DNA of 64,000 nt, from contig NZ_MVAD01000002.1 in NCBI RefSeq assembly GCF_002007115.1, positions 1,116,001 through 1,180,000 of the forward strand. Reading direction: 5' to 3'. Position numbers and translations under genes: made by a program. Below, piece by piece: positions 9,034 to 22,268 of this stretch. The DNA comes from Massilia sp. KIM (lineage in GTDB: Bacteria; Pseudomonadota; Gammaproteobacteria; Burkholderiales; Burkholderiaceae_D). Below the pieces are notes generated by a model. That model saw only the letters and a list, made by a program, of their open reading frames with translations. It was not told where the DNA came from and did not search any database. Each line of letters begins with the position of its first letter. Within the stretch, counting starts at the first letter, position 1.

Positions 9034-9102
9034 TGTCGTCTCCGTTTATCGTTGTCCGGCGCTGTCGGGCAGGCCAGTGTCGCGCTCGTTCTATTGTTAT
9101 GT

Positions 9103-9116
9103 TGATAGCGCTAACA
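9103..9116. promoter_or_regulatory. LacI/GalR-type operator upstream of the GH94/GPH operon
   Basis: TGATAGCGCTAACA is a near-perfect palindrome around AGCGCT, one base off the symmetric TGTTAGCGCTAACA typical of LacI-family sugar regulators in proteobacteria. It lies 70 bases before the symporter start, where a repressor would block transcription. Confidence 0.65.
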
Positions 9117-9239
9117 TGCCCCGACAGTATGCCGTTGGAGGGGGCGGCGTGTCAAACATGAAATTGAAACAGAGGGGAGGTGGGGTGCTGCGGTGGGGGA
9201 CTGCTGCGGGGGAAGCCCGGGGGTAGCGGCGGTGCTGCG

Positions 9240-9355
9240 AACTTGGGTCCCGGCCTTCGCCGGGACGACGGGCTGAGGGACGTGGCCGAAGTCGTGGATT
9301 GAGCGATTAGCTATGGTCAAACAAGGTCGTCCCGGCGAAGGCCGGGACCCAAGTT
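9240..9355. repeat. Inverted pair of REP-like elements (GTCCCGG subtype)
   Basis: One copy at 9240-9270 reads AACTTGGGTCCCGG onward to CGACG. The second at 9326-9355 is its near-exact reverse complement. Each copy is itself an imperfect hairpin (GTCCCGGC-CTTC-GCCGGGAC). The pair sits between the symporter operon and the chemoreceptor gene. Confidence 0.85.
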
Positions 9356-9397
9356 AAAACGCTCGCGGGACCGCTACAACCGACAGCCCCGTCAGGA

Positions 9398-11104
9398 TCA
9401 GAACTGTTCCCAGTCCCCATCCACCGTGGCCGTCGCCTTGGCGGCGGCCTTCGGCGCGGCCTTGAGCGGCGCCGGGCGCTTCAGGGGCGCGCTGGCGCGC
9501 AGCGCCGGCAGGGTGGCGGCGGGACGCGTCGCCGCCGGGGCCGCCGCGCGCTGCGAGGGATCGAGCTTGAACACGTCCACCACCTTGGCCAGGCGCACCG
9601 CCTGTTCCTGAAGCGCGCTGGTGGCGGCGGTCGCTTCCTCGACCAGGGCGGCGTTCTGCTGGGTCGCCTGGTCCATCTCGGACATCGCGCGGTTGACCTG
9701 GTCGATGCCCTGGATCTGCTCCTGGCTGGCCGAGCTGATCTCGCCCATGATGTCGGTCACGCGGCGGATCGAGGTCACCACTTCCTGCATGGTGGCGCCG
9801 GTGCGGTCGACCAGCTTGGCGCCGGCGTCGACCTTCTCGACCGAGTCGCCGATCAGCTGCTTGATTTCCTTGGCGGCCGAGGCCGAACGCTGGGCCAGGT
9901 TGCGCACTTCGGACGCGACCACGGCGAAACCGCGGCCCTGTTCGCCCGCGCGCGCCGCTTCGACGGCCGCGTTCAGCGCCAGGATATTGGTCTGGAAGGC
10001 GATGCTGTCGATGACGCCGATGATGTCCACGATCTTGCGCGAGGATTCATTGATCGAACCCATGGTGGCGATCAGCTGCTCGGCGGCGCTGCCGGCGTCG
10101 GTCGCCACGGTCGAGGCGGCGATGGCCAGCTGGTTGGCCTGGCGGGCGTTGTCGGCGTTCTGGCGCACGGTGCCGGTCAGTTCTTCCATCGAGGCGGCGG
10201 TCTCCTCCAGCGAGGCGGCCTGCTGCTCTGTGCGGGCCGACAGGTCGAAGCTGCCGGAAGCGATCTCGCCCGAGGCGGTGCTGATCTGCTCGGTGCCGGT
10301 GCGCACTTCGCTGACGATGCGCGCCAGGCTGTCGTTCATGTGGCGCAGGGCGCGCAGCAGGGCGCCGGTCTCGTCCTGGCGCGAGGTGTCGAGGCTCACG
10401 GTCAGGTCGCCTGCGGCGACGGTCTCGGCCGCTTTCACCGCTTCGCGCAGCGGACCGGTGATGCTGCGGGTCAGCAGCCAGGAGAAGACGGCGCCCAGGG
10501 CCAGGGCGGCGGCGGCCAGGGCGATGATCATGGTCTCGCCGCTGCGCGCATTGGCGTCGATCGTGGCGGCGCTGGCGGCAATGCGCTGGTGCTGCAGCTC
10601 GAGCAGCTTGCGCACCTGTTCCTGGTAGGCCTTGGCGGCGGGAGTGAAGGACTGCTCCAGGATCTGGTCGGCCAGCTCGACGTTGCCCTCGGCCTTGGCC
10701 TTGACGGCGTTGTCGCGCGCCGTGCTGTAGGTCTTGCGGTGCTCGATCACGGCCTTGAACAGGGCGGTCTCGTCCTCGCCCTTGATCATCGGCTCGATAC
10801 GCTTGACCAGTTCGGTCGACAGCTTGGAGGTCGCGGCCGAGTCTTCCTTGAAGTAGGTGGTCAGCGAGGGGTCGCTGCTCTTGACGATGGCGGCGGTGCG
10901 GCGCACGGCGGCGAAGATCTGGGTGTACCACTCGGCGATCATGCGCTCCTTGGCGATCGGCTCGGCCATGATCTCGCGGGTTTCGGCGGCCACCTGATTC
11001 AGGCGCCAGACGCCGGCGGCCGCGATCAGGACGGTCATCAGGAGGGTCAGGGCGAAGCCCGCGGCGAGGCGCGTGCCGATGTTCAATTTGTTAAATGTGA
11101 TCAT
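9398..11104 (-). CDS. Methyl-accepting chemotaxis protein
   Basis: This is a 568-residue receptor. Membrane segment 1 (about residues 10-32), a periplasmic four-helix ligand-binding region of about 150 residues, membrane segment 2, a HAMP domain and a long cytosolic coiled coil are all visible. The signalling tip contains [37 protein letters not shown]. The last five residues, DWEQF, fit the xWxxF docking site for CheR/CheB methylation enzymes. The start MITFNKLN at 11104 is chosen; a GTG at 11194 would add 30 unlikely residues. The ligand is unknown. A weak FliA-like promoter (TAAT-N16-GCCGTTCG) may lie near 11206-11234, but I am not sure of it. Confidence 0.9.
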   Translation of the reverse strand: MITFNKLNIGTRLAAGFALTLLMTVLIAAAGVWRLNQVAAETREIMAEPIAKERMIAEWYTQIFAAVRRTAAIVKSSDPSLTTYFKEDSAATSKLSTELVKRIEPMIKGEDETALFKAVIEHRKTYSTARDNAVKAKAEGNVELADQILEQSFTPAAKAYQEQVRKLLELQHQRIAASAATIDANARSGETMIIALAAAALALGAVFSWLLTRSITGPLREAVKAAETVAAGDLTVSLDTSRQDETGALLRALRHMNDSLARIVSEVRTGTEQISTASGEIASGSFDLSARTEQQAASLEETAASMEELTGTVRQNADNARQANQLAIAASTVATDAGSAAEQLIATMGSINESSRKIVDIIGVIDSIAFQTNILALNAAVEAARAGEQGRGFAVVASEVRNLAQRSASAAKEIKQLIGDSVEKVDAGAKLVDRTGATMQEVVTSIRRVTDIMGEISSASQEQIQGIDQVNRAMSEMDQATQQNAALVEEATAATSALQEQAVRLAKVVDVFKLDPSQRAAAPAATRPAATLPALRASAPLKRPAPLKAAPKAAAKATATVDGDWEQF

Positions 11105-11343
11105 GGTGGGAGAGACTGACCGGAGCGGCGGAGGGATGCGGGCCAGCAGGCCTCGCGGAGCCGTGGTTGCGGTCGAGCCGAGTCGGAAAGTCACAATTAT
11201 TGCCGAACGGCAACCATAGAGTCACGTATTATTTTGTCTCGCGCGTCGCATTTCGGATACAACATTGTCATTACTACTACTCGGTTTGACAGGCCCCGGC
11301 CTTGCTCGCGCGCCGGACCCCGGGCGGAGCCTGGCGTGGTTGA

Positions 11344-15314
<3,971 letters not shown>

Positions 15315-15365
15315 GACCCGCGCCGGCCGCGTTCGCGCGGCCGGCGGTGATACCGCTTCTTCTTC

Positions 15366-15707
15366 ATGCGCCTGATTACGATTGCCCTTGCCGCTCTGCT
15401 CCTGCTGATCCAGTACCCGCTCTGGCTCGGCAAGGGCGGCTGGCTGTCCGTGGCCGACATGAAGGGGCAGGTCGAGGCCGTGCGCCTGAAGACCGAACAG
15501 CTCAAGGCGCGCAACGCTAAGCTCGAATCCGAGGTGCGCGACCTGCGCGACGGGACGGGCGCGGTGGAGGAGCGCGCGCGCTACGAGCTGGGCATGATCA
15601 AGCAGAACGAAATCTTCGTGCAGGTGCTGCGCAAGGACGAGCAGCCCGCGGTCTCGATGACCGAGCCGCCGCCTCCGCCGCCGCCGAAGGACAAGGCGAA
15701 GCACTGA
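15366..15707 (+). CDS. ftsB: Cell division protein FtsB
   Basis: This is a 113-residue bitopic protein with a short cytosolic start and one membrane segment (about 2-20, [19 protein letters not shown]). A periplasmic coiled coil follows (about 30-75, [22 protein letters not shown]), then the conserved [18 protein letters not shown] segment. It bridges FtsL and FtsQ in the divisome. The family conserves GKGGW near the membrane, present here. The C-terminal tail with seven consecutive prolines and a KDKAKH end is longer than in E. coli FtsB (103). Its place behind enolase is the standard gene order. Confidence 0.95.
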   Translation: MRLITIALAALLLLIQYPLWLGKGGWLSVADMKGQVEAVRLKTEQLKARNAKLESEVRDLRDGTGAVEERARYELGMIKQNEIFVQVLRKDEQPAVSMTEPPPPPPPKDKAKH

Positions 15708-15724
15708 GCTTCGCGCATCTTCCT

Positions 15725-15994
15725 ATGACTTCACCTTCCTTCGACCCCGCGCAGCTCGACACGCTGGACGCGATCGCCGATCATCTGGCCGATGCCTTCG
15801 AGGACGGCGAGGGCGAGCTGGTCGCGGCCGCCCTGTTGGCGGTATCGCGCGCCCCGGCCCTGCCGGAACTGGCCGCCGCCGTGGGCGTGAGCCGTGAACA
15901 CCTGCAGGGCGCGCTGGCGTCGGGCGAGTTCGACCTGGACCTGACGCTGGAGATCATGAAAGTGGTCGACCTGCATATGTCGGGGCGGGGTTGA
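15725..15994 (+). CDS. Small HTH protein resembling addiction-module antidotes
   Basis: This is an 89-residue protein that ends in ELAAAVGVSREHLQGALASGEFDLDLTLEIMKVVDLHM. That layout, one helix-turn-helix followed by a segment choosing the target and a short last helix, is that of HigA-like antidotes of the TIGR02684 kind. The first half is acidic and helical. No toxin gene sits beside it: ftsB is upstream and a repeat array is downstream. It may be an orphan regulator. It starts at 15725, 17 bases after ftsB, and is probably cotranscribed with it. Confidence 0.7.
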   Translation: MTSPSFDPAQLDTLDAIADHLADAFEDGEGELVAAALLAVSRAPALPELAAAVGVSREHLQGALASGEFDLDLTLEIMKVVDLHMSGRG

Positions 15995-16022
15995 GCGCCG
16001 TAGCTTTCAGCCGACGCCGACT

Positions 16023-16165
16023 GATAGCCGACACTGAATTAGTAGCGGACACCGAAGTAGTAGCGGACACCGAAGTAGCAGCGGACACCGAAGTAGTAGC
16101 GGACACCGAACTAGCAGCGGACACCGAAGTAGTAGCGGACACCGAGCTGGTAGCGGCACCGAACT
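16023..16165. repeat. Tandem array of 18-bp units (about 8 copies)
   Basis: Units of the form AGTAGCGGACACCGAAGT recur with exact 18-base spacing; GACAC starts at 16030, 16048, 16066, 16084, 16102, 16120 and 16138, with a worn copy at 16156. Copies differ by single bases. 18 is a multiple of three, so one plus-strand frame reads VADTEV repeatedly, but it lacks a credible start. The array ends beside a REP pair. Confidence 0.9.
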
Positions 16166-16182
16166 AATAGTTAGCCCCAAAA

Positions 16183-16270
16183 CGTCGTCCCCGCGAAGGC
16201 GGGGACCCAAGTTTGCTAGCGTTTCGTTGACGCGAACAGAACTTGGGTCCCCGCCTGCGCGGGGACGACG
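16183..16270. repeat. Inverted pair of REP-like elements (GTCCCCGC subtype)
   Basis: Copy 1 (16183-16212) reads CGTCGTCCCCGCGAAGGCGG and on to CCAAGTT. Copy 2 (16240-16270) is its inverse, with GCCTGCGC replacing GCCTTCGC in the loop. It lies between the 18-bp array and dps. Confidence 0.85.
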
Positions 16271-16292
16271 GTCTTTGGTTCAGTGGTCGGAA

Positions 16293-16799
16293 TCAGTCCG
16301 ACGACGCATCACCCTGCATCGATCCCGCGCCGTGCTCCAGGAAGGCACGCAGCATCCACGCATTCTTCTCATGCACTTCCATGCGGGTGGTCAGCATGTC
16401 CGCAGTCGGGAAGTCATCCAGGTCGTCCGCCACCTTCACCGCTTCGCGCGCGGTGCGGATCAGGGTCTCGTGGCCGTCCACCAGCTGGCGGATCATTTCC
16501 TTGGCCGAAGGCACGTCGGCCTCCTCGGTGATGTTCGACAGCTCGGCATAGCGCTTGTAGGTGCCTGGCGCGAAGTGGCCCAGCGCGCGGATGCGCTCGG
16601 CGATGTCGTCCAGGGCGTTCCACATCTCGGTGTACTGTTCCTCGAACATCACGTGCAGGGTCGAGAACATCGGGCCGGTGACGTTCCAGTGGAAATTGTG
16701 GGTCTTCAGGTACAGCATGTAGCTGTCCGCGAGCACGCGCGACAGCGACTCGACGATCTTGGCGCGGTCTTCCTGGTTGATGCCGATATCGATATTCAT
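16293..16799 (-). CDS. dps: Dps-family DNA-binding ferritin-like protein
   Basis: This is a 168-residue protein of the ferritin-like dodecamer family that oxidises and stores iron with peroxide and protects DNA in starvation. The ferroxidase segments are YLKTHNFHWNVTGPMFSTLHVMFEEQYTEMWNALDDIAERIRALG, with His and Asp/Glu ligands at the subunit interface. The N-terminus is short and acidic (MNIDIGINQED), with no Lys-rich DNA-binding tail, so DNA binding is not assured. The ATG at 16799 has GGAGG eight bases upstream. It is monocistronic. Confidence 0.95.
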   Translation of the reverse strand: MNIDIGINQEDRAKIVESLSRVLADSYMLYLKTHNFHWNVTGPMFSTLHVMFEEQYTEMWNALDDIAERIRALGHFAPGTYKRYAELSNITEEADVPSAKEMIRQLVDGHETLIRTAREAVKVADDLDDFPTADMLTTRMEVHEKNAWMLRAFLEHGAGSMQGDASSD

Positions 16800-16859
16800 A
16801 GATGGTCCTCCGTTGTTTGCATAAGGGGCAGATAGGGTCGCTATGCGAAAAAGCAACAC

Positions 16860-17150
16860 TGTCAAAGATGCCACAGCTTAGCACCGAAGCCCGGAGGACG
16901 TAGCCCGCTGACCCGGTTCAATCGCGTGTCGGCAGGCTTCCCTGGATTGCCTCCCGCAAGGGGAAGAGAGGCGGGTCTCCCGGATGCCATGCCCGCCAAC
17001 AAACTCGATGCCCCCTGCATGAGTGGCGACGTAGTGCGCCATTTTCGATGCGAGCTTTTCTGTCGCAGCGCCGATGCAGCAGCAGCGAGAGTGCCGATGG
17101 CCATCCGGACGAAGTCGGATTTGTCGGGCTTGCTCTTCACGACGGGCTTG
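16860..17150. other. Gene-poor stretch between dps and the reductase gene
   Basis: Several short overlapping frames exist on the minus strand, one with KLASKMAHYVATHAGGIEFVGGHGIRE, but none has both a start with a ribosome site and a convincing composition. It may be the worn remnant of a gene. No repeat or hairpin stands out. Confidence 0.4.
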
Positions 17151-17154
17151 CGCA

Positions 17155-17847
17155 CTAGGAGTCAAGCAGGGACGGCTGGCGGCCGCCAAGACGCGTAGCC
17201 GATGCAGCAGGCAAGCGATGCATCGAGAGGTGAGCCATCGGTCCGAAGCCGGGCCTGCCACCCATCAGTAGCCGGATGAGATCGCCCATGCTCTCCAGTA
17301 GGCGAGCCTGACGCAGCGGTCCGACATCGATCGGTTGCAGACCGAGAACACGTGCAAGCTGTGCGACGTCTTCTTTTGCTGTCGCATCGTCGCCGGCGAT
17401 AAAGGCGGATACCGATAACGATTCAAGCTGGTCCGCAGGAAGTTCATATGCTTCCATCGCAAGATTATTGAAAGCCTTCACCACCCGCGCATCCGGGAGA
17501 TCACGCTGGGCCCGTTCAGCAAGAGAGTCCTCAACGGCCGGATAATTGAAGCCCTCGGGTATCGAAAAGTTGTTGAGATCGACAAGGATTTTCCCTTTTG
17601 CCAAAGTCTTGTCGATCAGCTGAGACGGCATCAAGCCTCGTGCAGTGAATAGCAGGATGTCGCCATAGCCGGCAGCTTCGTCGAGGCTGCCTGTGCTGAC
17701 CGGGACGGTAGCGTGCTGGCGCACCGTTGCCAGTTCATGCTCGAATTGCGACCCGAAGAAGACTTCGTGACCTGCTTCAGCCCAGCGCAGTCCGAGCGTC
17801 CGCCCCATGTTGCCGCTCCCAAGAATGCCAATACGAAACGTTTTCAT
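17155..17847 (-). CDS. NAD(P)-dependent oxidoreductase of the F420-reductase-like (Npun_R/ProC-fold) group
   Basis: This is a 230-residue protein. The N-terminal Rossmann segment is FRIGILGSGNMGRTLGLRWAEAGHEVFFGSQ (G-x-G-x-x-G at residues 8-13), followed by ILLFTARG, ILVDLNNFSI and VVKAFNNLAMEA. These are features of NADPH-dependent F420 reductase and related NADP-binding proteins (COG2085). F420 itself is unlikely here, so the substrate is unknown. The start at 17847 has AAGGAG at the right distance; the ATG six bases earlier has none. It is divergent from a LysR gene 86 bases away, which probably controls it. Confidence 0.82.
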   Translation of the reverse strand: MKTFRIGILGSGNMGRTLGLRWAEAGHEVFFGSQFEHELATVRQHATVPVSTGSLDEAAGYGDILLFTARGLMPSQLIDKTLAKGKILVDLNNFSIPEGFNYPAVEDSLAERAQRDLPDARVVKAFNNLAMEAYELPADQLESLSVSAFIAGDDATAKEDVAQLARVLGLQPIDVGPLRQARLLESMGDLIRLLMGGRPGFGPMAHLSMHRLPAASATRLGGRQPSLLDS

Positions 17848-17933
17848 CTTCATCTCCTTGTTCATGGTGCGCCGAGATGCGCTCCTGTGCTTGCAGTGTC
17901 GTCGCTGCACGCTGCATAATCAAATTGAACAAA

Positions 17934-18869
17934 ATGAACGATCTATTCAATGAAAATGAATTCAGGGGTGTCGATCTCAATGTCCTCCTGATTTTTCTGG
18001 CGCTGATGAGGGAACGCAGCGTGACGCGGGCGGCTGCCCGCATGTTTCTGGGCCCATCGGCGGTCAGCATGGCGCTACGACGGCTTCGCGAACTCTTCGA
18101 CGACCCTCTGTTGGTGAGAGCGAAGGGAGGAATGGAGCCGACGCCACGTGCACTGGAACTGTACCCAGTCGTCGAAGCTGCGATCGGAAGACTGCATCAG
18201 GTCCTGTTCACCCCGGCTCAGTTCGATCCGTCGAAACTGGAGAAGACATTTCGTTTCGCCGCTCCGGACGACCTTGAACTGGCATTGGTTCCTCTGATCC
18301 TCGCGCATCTGCGGCGGGCGTCTCCCAAGGTCCGGCTGGTGGTTCGGCCGTCCGACTATCGGCATGCGCTCGATTCGCTCGATCGCGACGATTGCGATCT
18401 GGCGTTAACGGCAATGCCGGACCAGCTGGAGTCCTGGCACTGCCATCGTGTGCTCCACCAGGAAAGCTTCCTGACGCTGTACGACCGGACTCAACTCGGG
18501 CTGCGCGGAGACCTGTCGCTCGACGATTATGTCGCTCATCCGCATTTGTTATTGTCGCCGCTCGGGCACTTGCATAGTCCGATCGACGAGCAACTGCGAG
18601 AGCTAGGACGATCGCGCACGGTGCTCGTGTCGGTCGCCCATTTCCCACTCATGCCGTTCTTGCTGCGCACCACCCCATCAGTAGTCAACATGCCGGCCAC
18701 AGCAGCGCGCATTTATGCCAAGGAATTCGATCTCGAGCTGAGCAAAGCACCTATCCAGGTACCGACATTCGATGTCGCATTGCTGTGGCACGTCAGAAAA
18801 AATGCGGATCCAGCAGTGCAATGGTTTGCTGGCCTGGTAGCGCAACTGGTCGCTCAACTGCGCCAATAA
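17934..18869 (+). CDS. LysR-family transcriptional regulator
   Basis: This is a 311-residue protein. The N-terminal winged HTH (about residues 12-70) has VDLNVLLIFLALMRERSVTRAAARMFLGPSAVSMALRRLRELFDDPLLVRA, typical of the NodD/PcpR branch. A two-lobed effector domain follows. It diverges from the NAD(P) oxidoreductase gene, the usual arrangement for a LysR protein regulating its neighbour. The codon use is less GC-rich than in the housekeeping genes nearby. The start MNDLFNENEF at 17934 is preferred to a frame opening far upstream that overlaps the divergent gene. Confidence 0.9.
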   Translation: MNDLFNENEFRGVDLNVLLIFLALMRERSVTRAAARMFLGPSAVSMALRRLRELFDDPLLVRAKGGMEPTPRALELYPVVEAAIGRLHQVLFTPAQFDPSKLEKTFRFAAPDDLELALVPLILAHLRRASPKVRLVVRPSDYRHALDSLDRDDCDLALTAMPDQLESWHCHRVLHQESFLTLYDRTQLGLRGDLSLDDYVAHPHLLLSPLGHLHSPIDEQLRELGRSRTVLVSVAHFPLMPFLLRTTPSVVNMPATAARIYAKEFDLELSKAPIQVPTFDVALLWHVRKNADPAVQWFAGLVAQLVAQLRQ

Positions 18870-19029
18870 GGGGGAGTAGAGGCCTTGGATTTTCGGTTGG
18901 ACAAGGCAAGTTTACAAAGTCCAGCAGCCCCGCGGAAAGCATCCTAAGGTCCGCCTGTGGCCGACGCCGACCGTTCCAGCCCGGAGTAGCTGATTGTCTC
19001 GGCGCCATGAACACAAACCGAGGATTCTG

Positions 19030-19467
19030 TCAGGGGTTCTGGGGCAGAACCAGGGTCTCCAGCACCCGCCGCGCCGCCGCAGGGATCGGCGTCGGCCGGT
19101 TGCTCGCCCGGTCCACATAGACATGGACGAAGTGCCCCGCAGCCGAGGGTAGTTGCTCGTCGTTGCGGTACAGCGCGATCTCGTAGCGCACGCTGGAGTT
19201 GCCCAGCTTGGCGACCCGGATGCCGGCGTGCACCGTATCCGGGAAGGAGATCGAGCTGAAGTAGGAACAGCCGGTTTCCACCACCAGGCCCACGGTCGTG
19301 TCCTTGTGGATGTCGAGCACGCCCTGATCGATCAGGTAGCGGTTCACCGCCGTGTCGAAGAAGCTGTAGTAATTGACGTTGTTGACGTGCCCGTAGCTGT
19401 CGTTGTCCATCCAGCGCGTCGGCATGGCGAGGAAGTGGGCAAAGGCGCTACGGGGCGTGTCACGCAT
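19030..19467 (-). CDS. Acyl-CoA thioesterase, hotdog fold (4HBT/YbgC type)
   Basis: This is a 145-residue single-hotdog-domain protein. The motif TRWMDNDSYGHVNNVNYYSFFDTAVNRYL near the start is the 4-hydroxybenzoyl-CoA thioesterase type active-site helix, with the catalytic Asp in MDNDSYGHVNN. It should hydrolyse acyl-CoA esters in the cytosol. It lies 11 bases after the hslO stop and is on the same strand, so it is probably transcribed with it. Confidence 0.88.
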   Translation of the reverse strand: MRDTPRSAFAHFLAMPTRWMDNDSYGHVNNVNYYSFFDTAVNRYLIDQGVLDIHKDTTVGLVVETGCSYFSSISFPDTVHAGIRVAKLGNSSVRYEIALYRNDEQLPSAAGHFVHVYVDRASNRPTPIPAAARRVLETLVLPQNP

Positions 19468-19478
19468 CGGCAGTCCTG

Positions 19479-20435
19479 TCAGTGGGTGCTGCCGCTGGCC
19501 GGCATCATGGTCTGCACCGGATCCTGGCTCGAGAACAGCTGGGCGCAGTCGACCTTGTCGAAGGAGTAGTGCTTGCCGCAGAAATCGCAGTTGATGCCCA
19601 GCGTGCCCAGCTCGGCCAGGGCCGACTCGACTTCTTCCTTGCCCAGCATCTTGAGCATGCCGCCGACCTTGTCGCGGTTGCAGCTGCAGTGGAATTGCGG
19701 ATGCGCCGGATCGAACACGCGGATCGTCTCTTCCCAGAACAGGCGCTGGAGCAGGGTCTCGATGCCGGTGCTGAGCATCTCCTCGCGCTTGAGGGTGCTG
19801 CCCAGCATGACGGCGCGGTTCCAGGTTTCCAGGTCTTCGGCCTCGGTGGCCTGCTTGGTCTGGCCTTCGACGCCGCTGTGGCGCGGCAGCTTTTGCAGCA
19901 GCATGCCGCGCGCGACCTTGTCGTCGGCGGCCAGCCACAGGCGGGTGTCCATCTGCTCCGAGCGCAGCATGTAGTTCTCGATCACGGTCGCCATGTCCTC
20001 GCCGTCCAGCGGCACCACGCCCTGGTAGGGCTGCTGGCCCGGCACCTTGTCGGCCGGGTCGAGGGTGATCACGAAACGGCCCTTGCCGTGCGCATTGAAG
20101 AGCTGGCGCAGGCTGGCGTCATCCGGAATGTCGGCGTCCGGCGCCAGCTTGGCGGTGGCGCGGGTGCGCAGCTGGGCATCGCACTCGACCACCAGCAGGC
20201 GCACCGGGCCGTCGCCATGGATCTGCATCACGATGGAGCCGTTGAACTTCAGGTTCGCCGACAGCAGGGCGCCGGCCGCCACCATCTCGCCCAGCACCGC
20301 GCGCACGGCCTTGGGGTAGGCGTGGCGCGCCTGGATCTCGCGCCAGGTGTCGGAAATCTCGACCAGCTCGCCACGCACGGCGGCATTGTCGAAGATGAAT
20401 TTTTGCAGGGTGTCCCTGGTGTCGTTTGTCGTCAT
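19479..20435 (-). CDS. hslO: Hsp33 redox-regulated chaperone
   Basis: This is a 318-residue chaperone activated by oxidation. The C-terminal zinc switch has the four cysteines HCSCNRDK (CxC) and INCDFCGKHY (CxxC). Family segments in the N-terminal domain are GSIVMQIHGDGPVRLLVVEC and YQGVVPLDGEDMATVIENYMLRSEQ. It is followed closely by the thioesterase and preceded by the gamma carbonic anhydrase gene with 3 bases between them, forming a tight three-gene unit. Confidence 0.96.
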   Translation of the reverse strand: MTTNDTRDTLQKFIFDNAAVRGELVEISDTWREIQARHAYPKAVRAVLGEMVAAGALLSANLKFNGSIVMQIHGDGPVRLLVVECDAQLRTRATAKLAPDADIPDDASLRQLFNAHGKGRFVITLDPADKVPGQQPYQGVVPLDGEDMATVIENYMLRSEQMDTRLWLAADDKVARGMLLQKLPRHSGVEGQTKQATEAEDLETWNRAVMLGSTLKREEMLSTGIETLLQRLFWEETIRVFDPAHPQFHCSCNRDKVGGMLKMLGKEEVESALAELGTLGINCDFCGKHYSFDKVDCAQLFSSQDPVQTMMPASGSTH

Positions 20436-20438
20436 TCT

Positions 20439-20963
20439 CTATCCGATTTTCTTAAGCTGCGCCTTGAAGAGCTGCCCGCGCGCCACGTAACTGGCGGCGC
20501 TGGCCTGCAGGCGCGATACGTCTTCTTCCGTGAGGGTGCGCACCACCTTGGCGGGCGAACCCAGGATCAGCGAGTGGTCCGGAAATTCCTTTCCCTCCGT
20601 GACCAGGGCGCCGGCGCCGACCAGGCAACCCTTGCCGATCTTCGCGCCGTTGAGCACCACGGCCTGGATCCCGATCAGCGAGCCATCGCCCACCGTGCAG
20701 CCGTGCAGCATTGCCTGGTGGCCGATGGTCACGTTCTTGCCGATGGTGAGCGGGTAGCCCATGTCGGTGTGCATCACCGTGCCTTCCTGCACATTGCTGT
20801 TCTCGCCGATCGTGATGCGCTCGTTGTCCCCGCGGATCGTGGCGCCGAACCACACCGTGGCGTTCGCCTCGAGGGTCACCTTGCCGACCAGGGTGGCGGA
20901 ATCGGCCACGAAGGCCGATGCGTCGATCTCGGGCGCATGCTCGCCCAGCTGGTAAATCGCCAT
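20439..20963 (-). CDS. Gamma-class carbonic anhydrase-like protein (left-handed beta-helix)
   Basis: This is a 174-residue hexapeptide-repeat protein. The trimeric left-handed beta-helix repeats run through most of it. The three metal-binding histidines of the family are at [19 protein letters not shown] (two of them), and [21 protein letters not shown] is the usual approach to the site. It ends with a helix that packs on the outside of the helix. Members may have carbonic anhydrase or thioesterase-related activity (YrdA/PaaY type), so the reaction is not certain. Confidence 0.92.
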   Translation of the reverse strand: MAIYQLGEHAPEIDASAFVADSATLVGKVTLEANATVWFGATIRGDNERITIGENSNVQEGTVMHTDMGYPLTIGKNVTIGHQAMLHGCTVGDGSLIGIQAVVLNGAKIGKGCLVGAGALVTEGKEFPDHSLILGSPAKVVRTLTEEDVSRLQASAASYVARGQLFKAQLKKIG

Positions 20964-21117
20964 GGATGTGCTCGCGGAAGATGGAGATAAACGCTATTTT
21001 ACCCCCTGCGTCCGCCACCGTCCGTGGCGGCGATCCACGCCAGATGGGGCCGGGGCGCGCGAAATCAACCGATCGCCCTTATAATCATACGAACGACCGT
21101 TCTTTTTCTGAGGCAGC

Positions 21118-21996
21118 ATGAAACCCTCCCGTTCCGAATTCCTCACCGTCCGCGGCCTGCGCAGCCACATCCGCCATTGGGGCGAGGAGGGCGCGCCCAA
21201 GCTCTTCATGCTGCACGGCTGGATGGACGTGTCGGCGTCCTTCCAGTTCGTGGTCGACTGCCTGCGCCGCGACTGGCACGTGATCGCGCCCGACTGGCGC
21301 GGCTTCGGGCTGAGCGAGCGCACGCATTCGGACACCTACTGGTTTCCCGACTACCTGGCCGACCTCGAGGTGATGCTGGACCGCTACGCGCCGGGCGAGG
21401 CGGTCAATCTGCTCGGGCATAGCATGGGCGGCAACATCGCCGGGCTGTATGCGGGCGTGCGGCCGCAGCGGGTGGGCAAGCTGATCAACCTGGAAGGCTT
21501 CGGGCTGCCGGCGACCAGGGCCTCGCAGTATCCGGGGCGCGTCGCCAAATGGCTGGATGAGCTGCGCGAGCGGCCCACCATGCGCGGCTACGCCAGCCTG
21601 GAGGAGGTGGCGGCGCGCCTGCGCAAGACCAATCCGCGCCTGTCGGAGGAGCGGGCGGCTTTCCTGGCCGGGCACTGGGCGGCGCAGGAGGCCGACGGAC
21701 AGTGGCGTATTTTGGGCGATCCGGCGCACAAGCAGAGCGGGCCCTTGCTGTATCACGTGGACGAGATCATGGCCTGCTGGAGCGCGATCACGGCGCCGGT
21801 GCTGTGGGTGGAGGCGGAAGAGACCGAGATGTGGCGCTGGATGGGGCCGAAGGAGCAGGCGCGGGCGGAGATCGACCGGCGCATGGGGCATCTGAAGCAG
21901 GTCACGGCGAAGATGATGGCGGGGGCGGGGCATATGCTGCATCACGATCAGCCGGAGGTGTTGGCGGGGATGGTGGAGGAGTTTCTGCAGGCGTAG
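21118..21996 (+). CDS. Alpha/beta-fold hydrolase
   Basis: This is a 292-residue protein. LFMLHGWMDVSASFQFVVD gives the oxyanion loop, GHSMGGNIAG (about residue 102) carries the nucleophile Ser, and the His is in GAGHMLHHDQPEV near the end. This is the pattern of the epoxide-hydrolase/haloalkane-dehalogenase-like esterases. The substrate is unknown. It is transcribed away from the gamma carbonic anhydrase operon, and a REP pair follows it. Confidence 0.88.
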   Translation: MKPSRSEFLTVRGLRSHIRHWGEEGAPKLFMLHGWMDVSASFQFVVDCLRRDWHVIAPDWRGFGLSERTHSDTYWFPDYLADLEVMLDRYAPGEAVNLLGHSMGGNIAGLYAGVRPQRVGKLINLEGFGLPATRASQYPGRVAKWLDELRERPTMRGYASLEEVAARLRKTNPRLSEERAAFLAGHWAAQEADGQWRILGDPAHKQSGPLLYHVDEIMACWSAITAPVLWVEAEETEMWRWMGPKEQARAEIDRRMGHLKQVTAKMMAGAGHMLHHDQPEVLAGMVEEFLQA

Positions 21997-22026
21997 TGCA
22001 AGGAATGCGTTGGCGGTGCGCGGGGG

Positions 22027-22142
22027 AACTTGGGTCCCGGCCTGCGCCGGGACGACGTTGTTTGGAGGCGCGGGTCGGCCAACACCTCGATTCCTGATAC
22101 GTCAGCGTAAACGTCGTCCCGGCGAAGGCCGGGACCCAAGTT
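22027..22142. repeat. Inverted pair of REP-like elements (GTCCCGG subtype)
   Basis: Copies at 22027-22057 and 22112-22142 are inverse to each other and belong to the same subtype as the pair at 9240-9355, also with about 55 bases between. It lies between the hydrolase and the lipoprotein gene. Confidence 0.85.
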
Positions 22143-22268
22143 GCACGAACACCCCTAAAGCGTTGCGTTCACCCCTCAGTGAAATTGCCCCAAGGCAACG
22201 CCTGTGCTACAGTCCTCCCCGACCCGCACCAAACCCTGGTGCCGCTTTTTGACTGAACAGGATAGACG

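Noticed and set aside
15954..16142. A 62-codon minus-strand frame of SVSATT repeats
   Set aside because: It is only the translation of the 18-bp tandem repeat and has no ribosome site.
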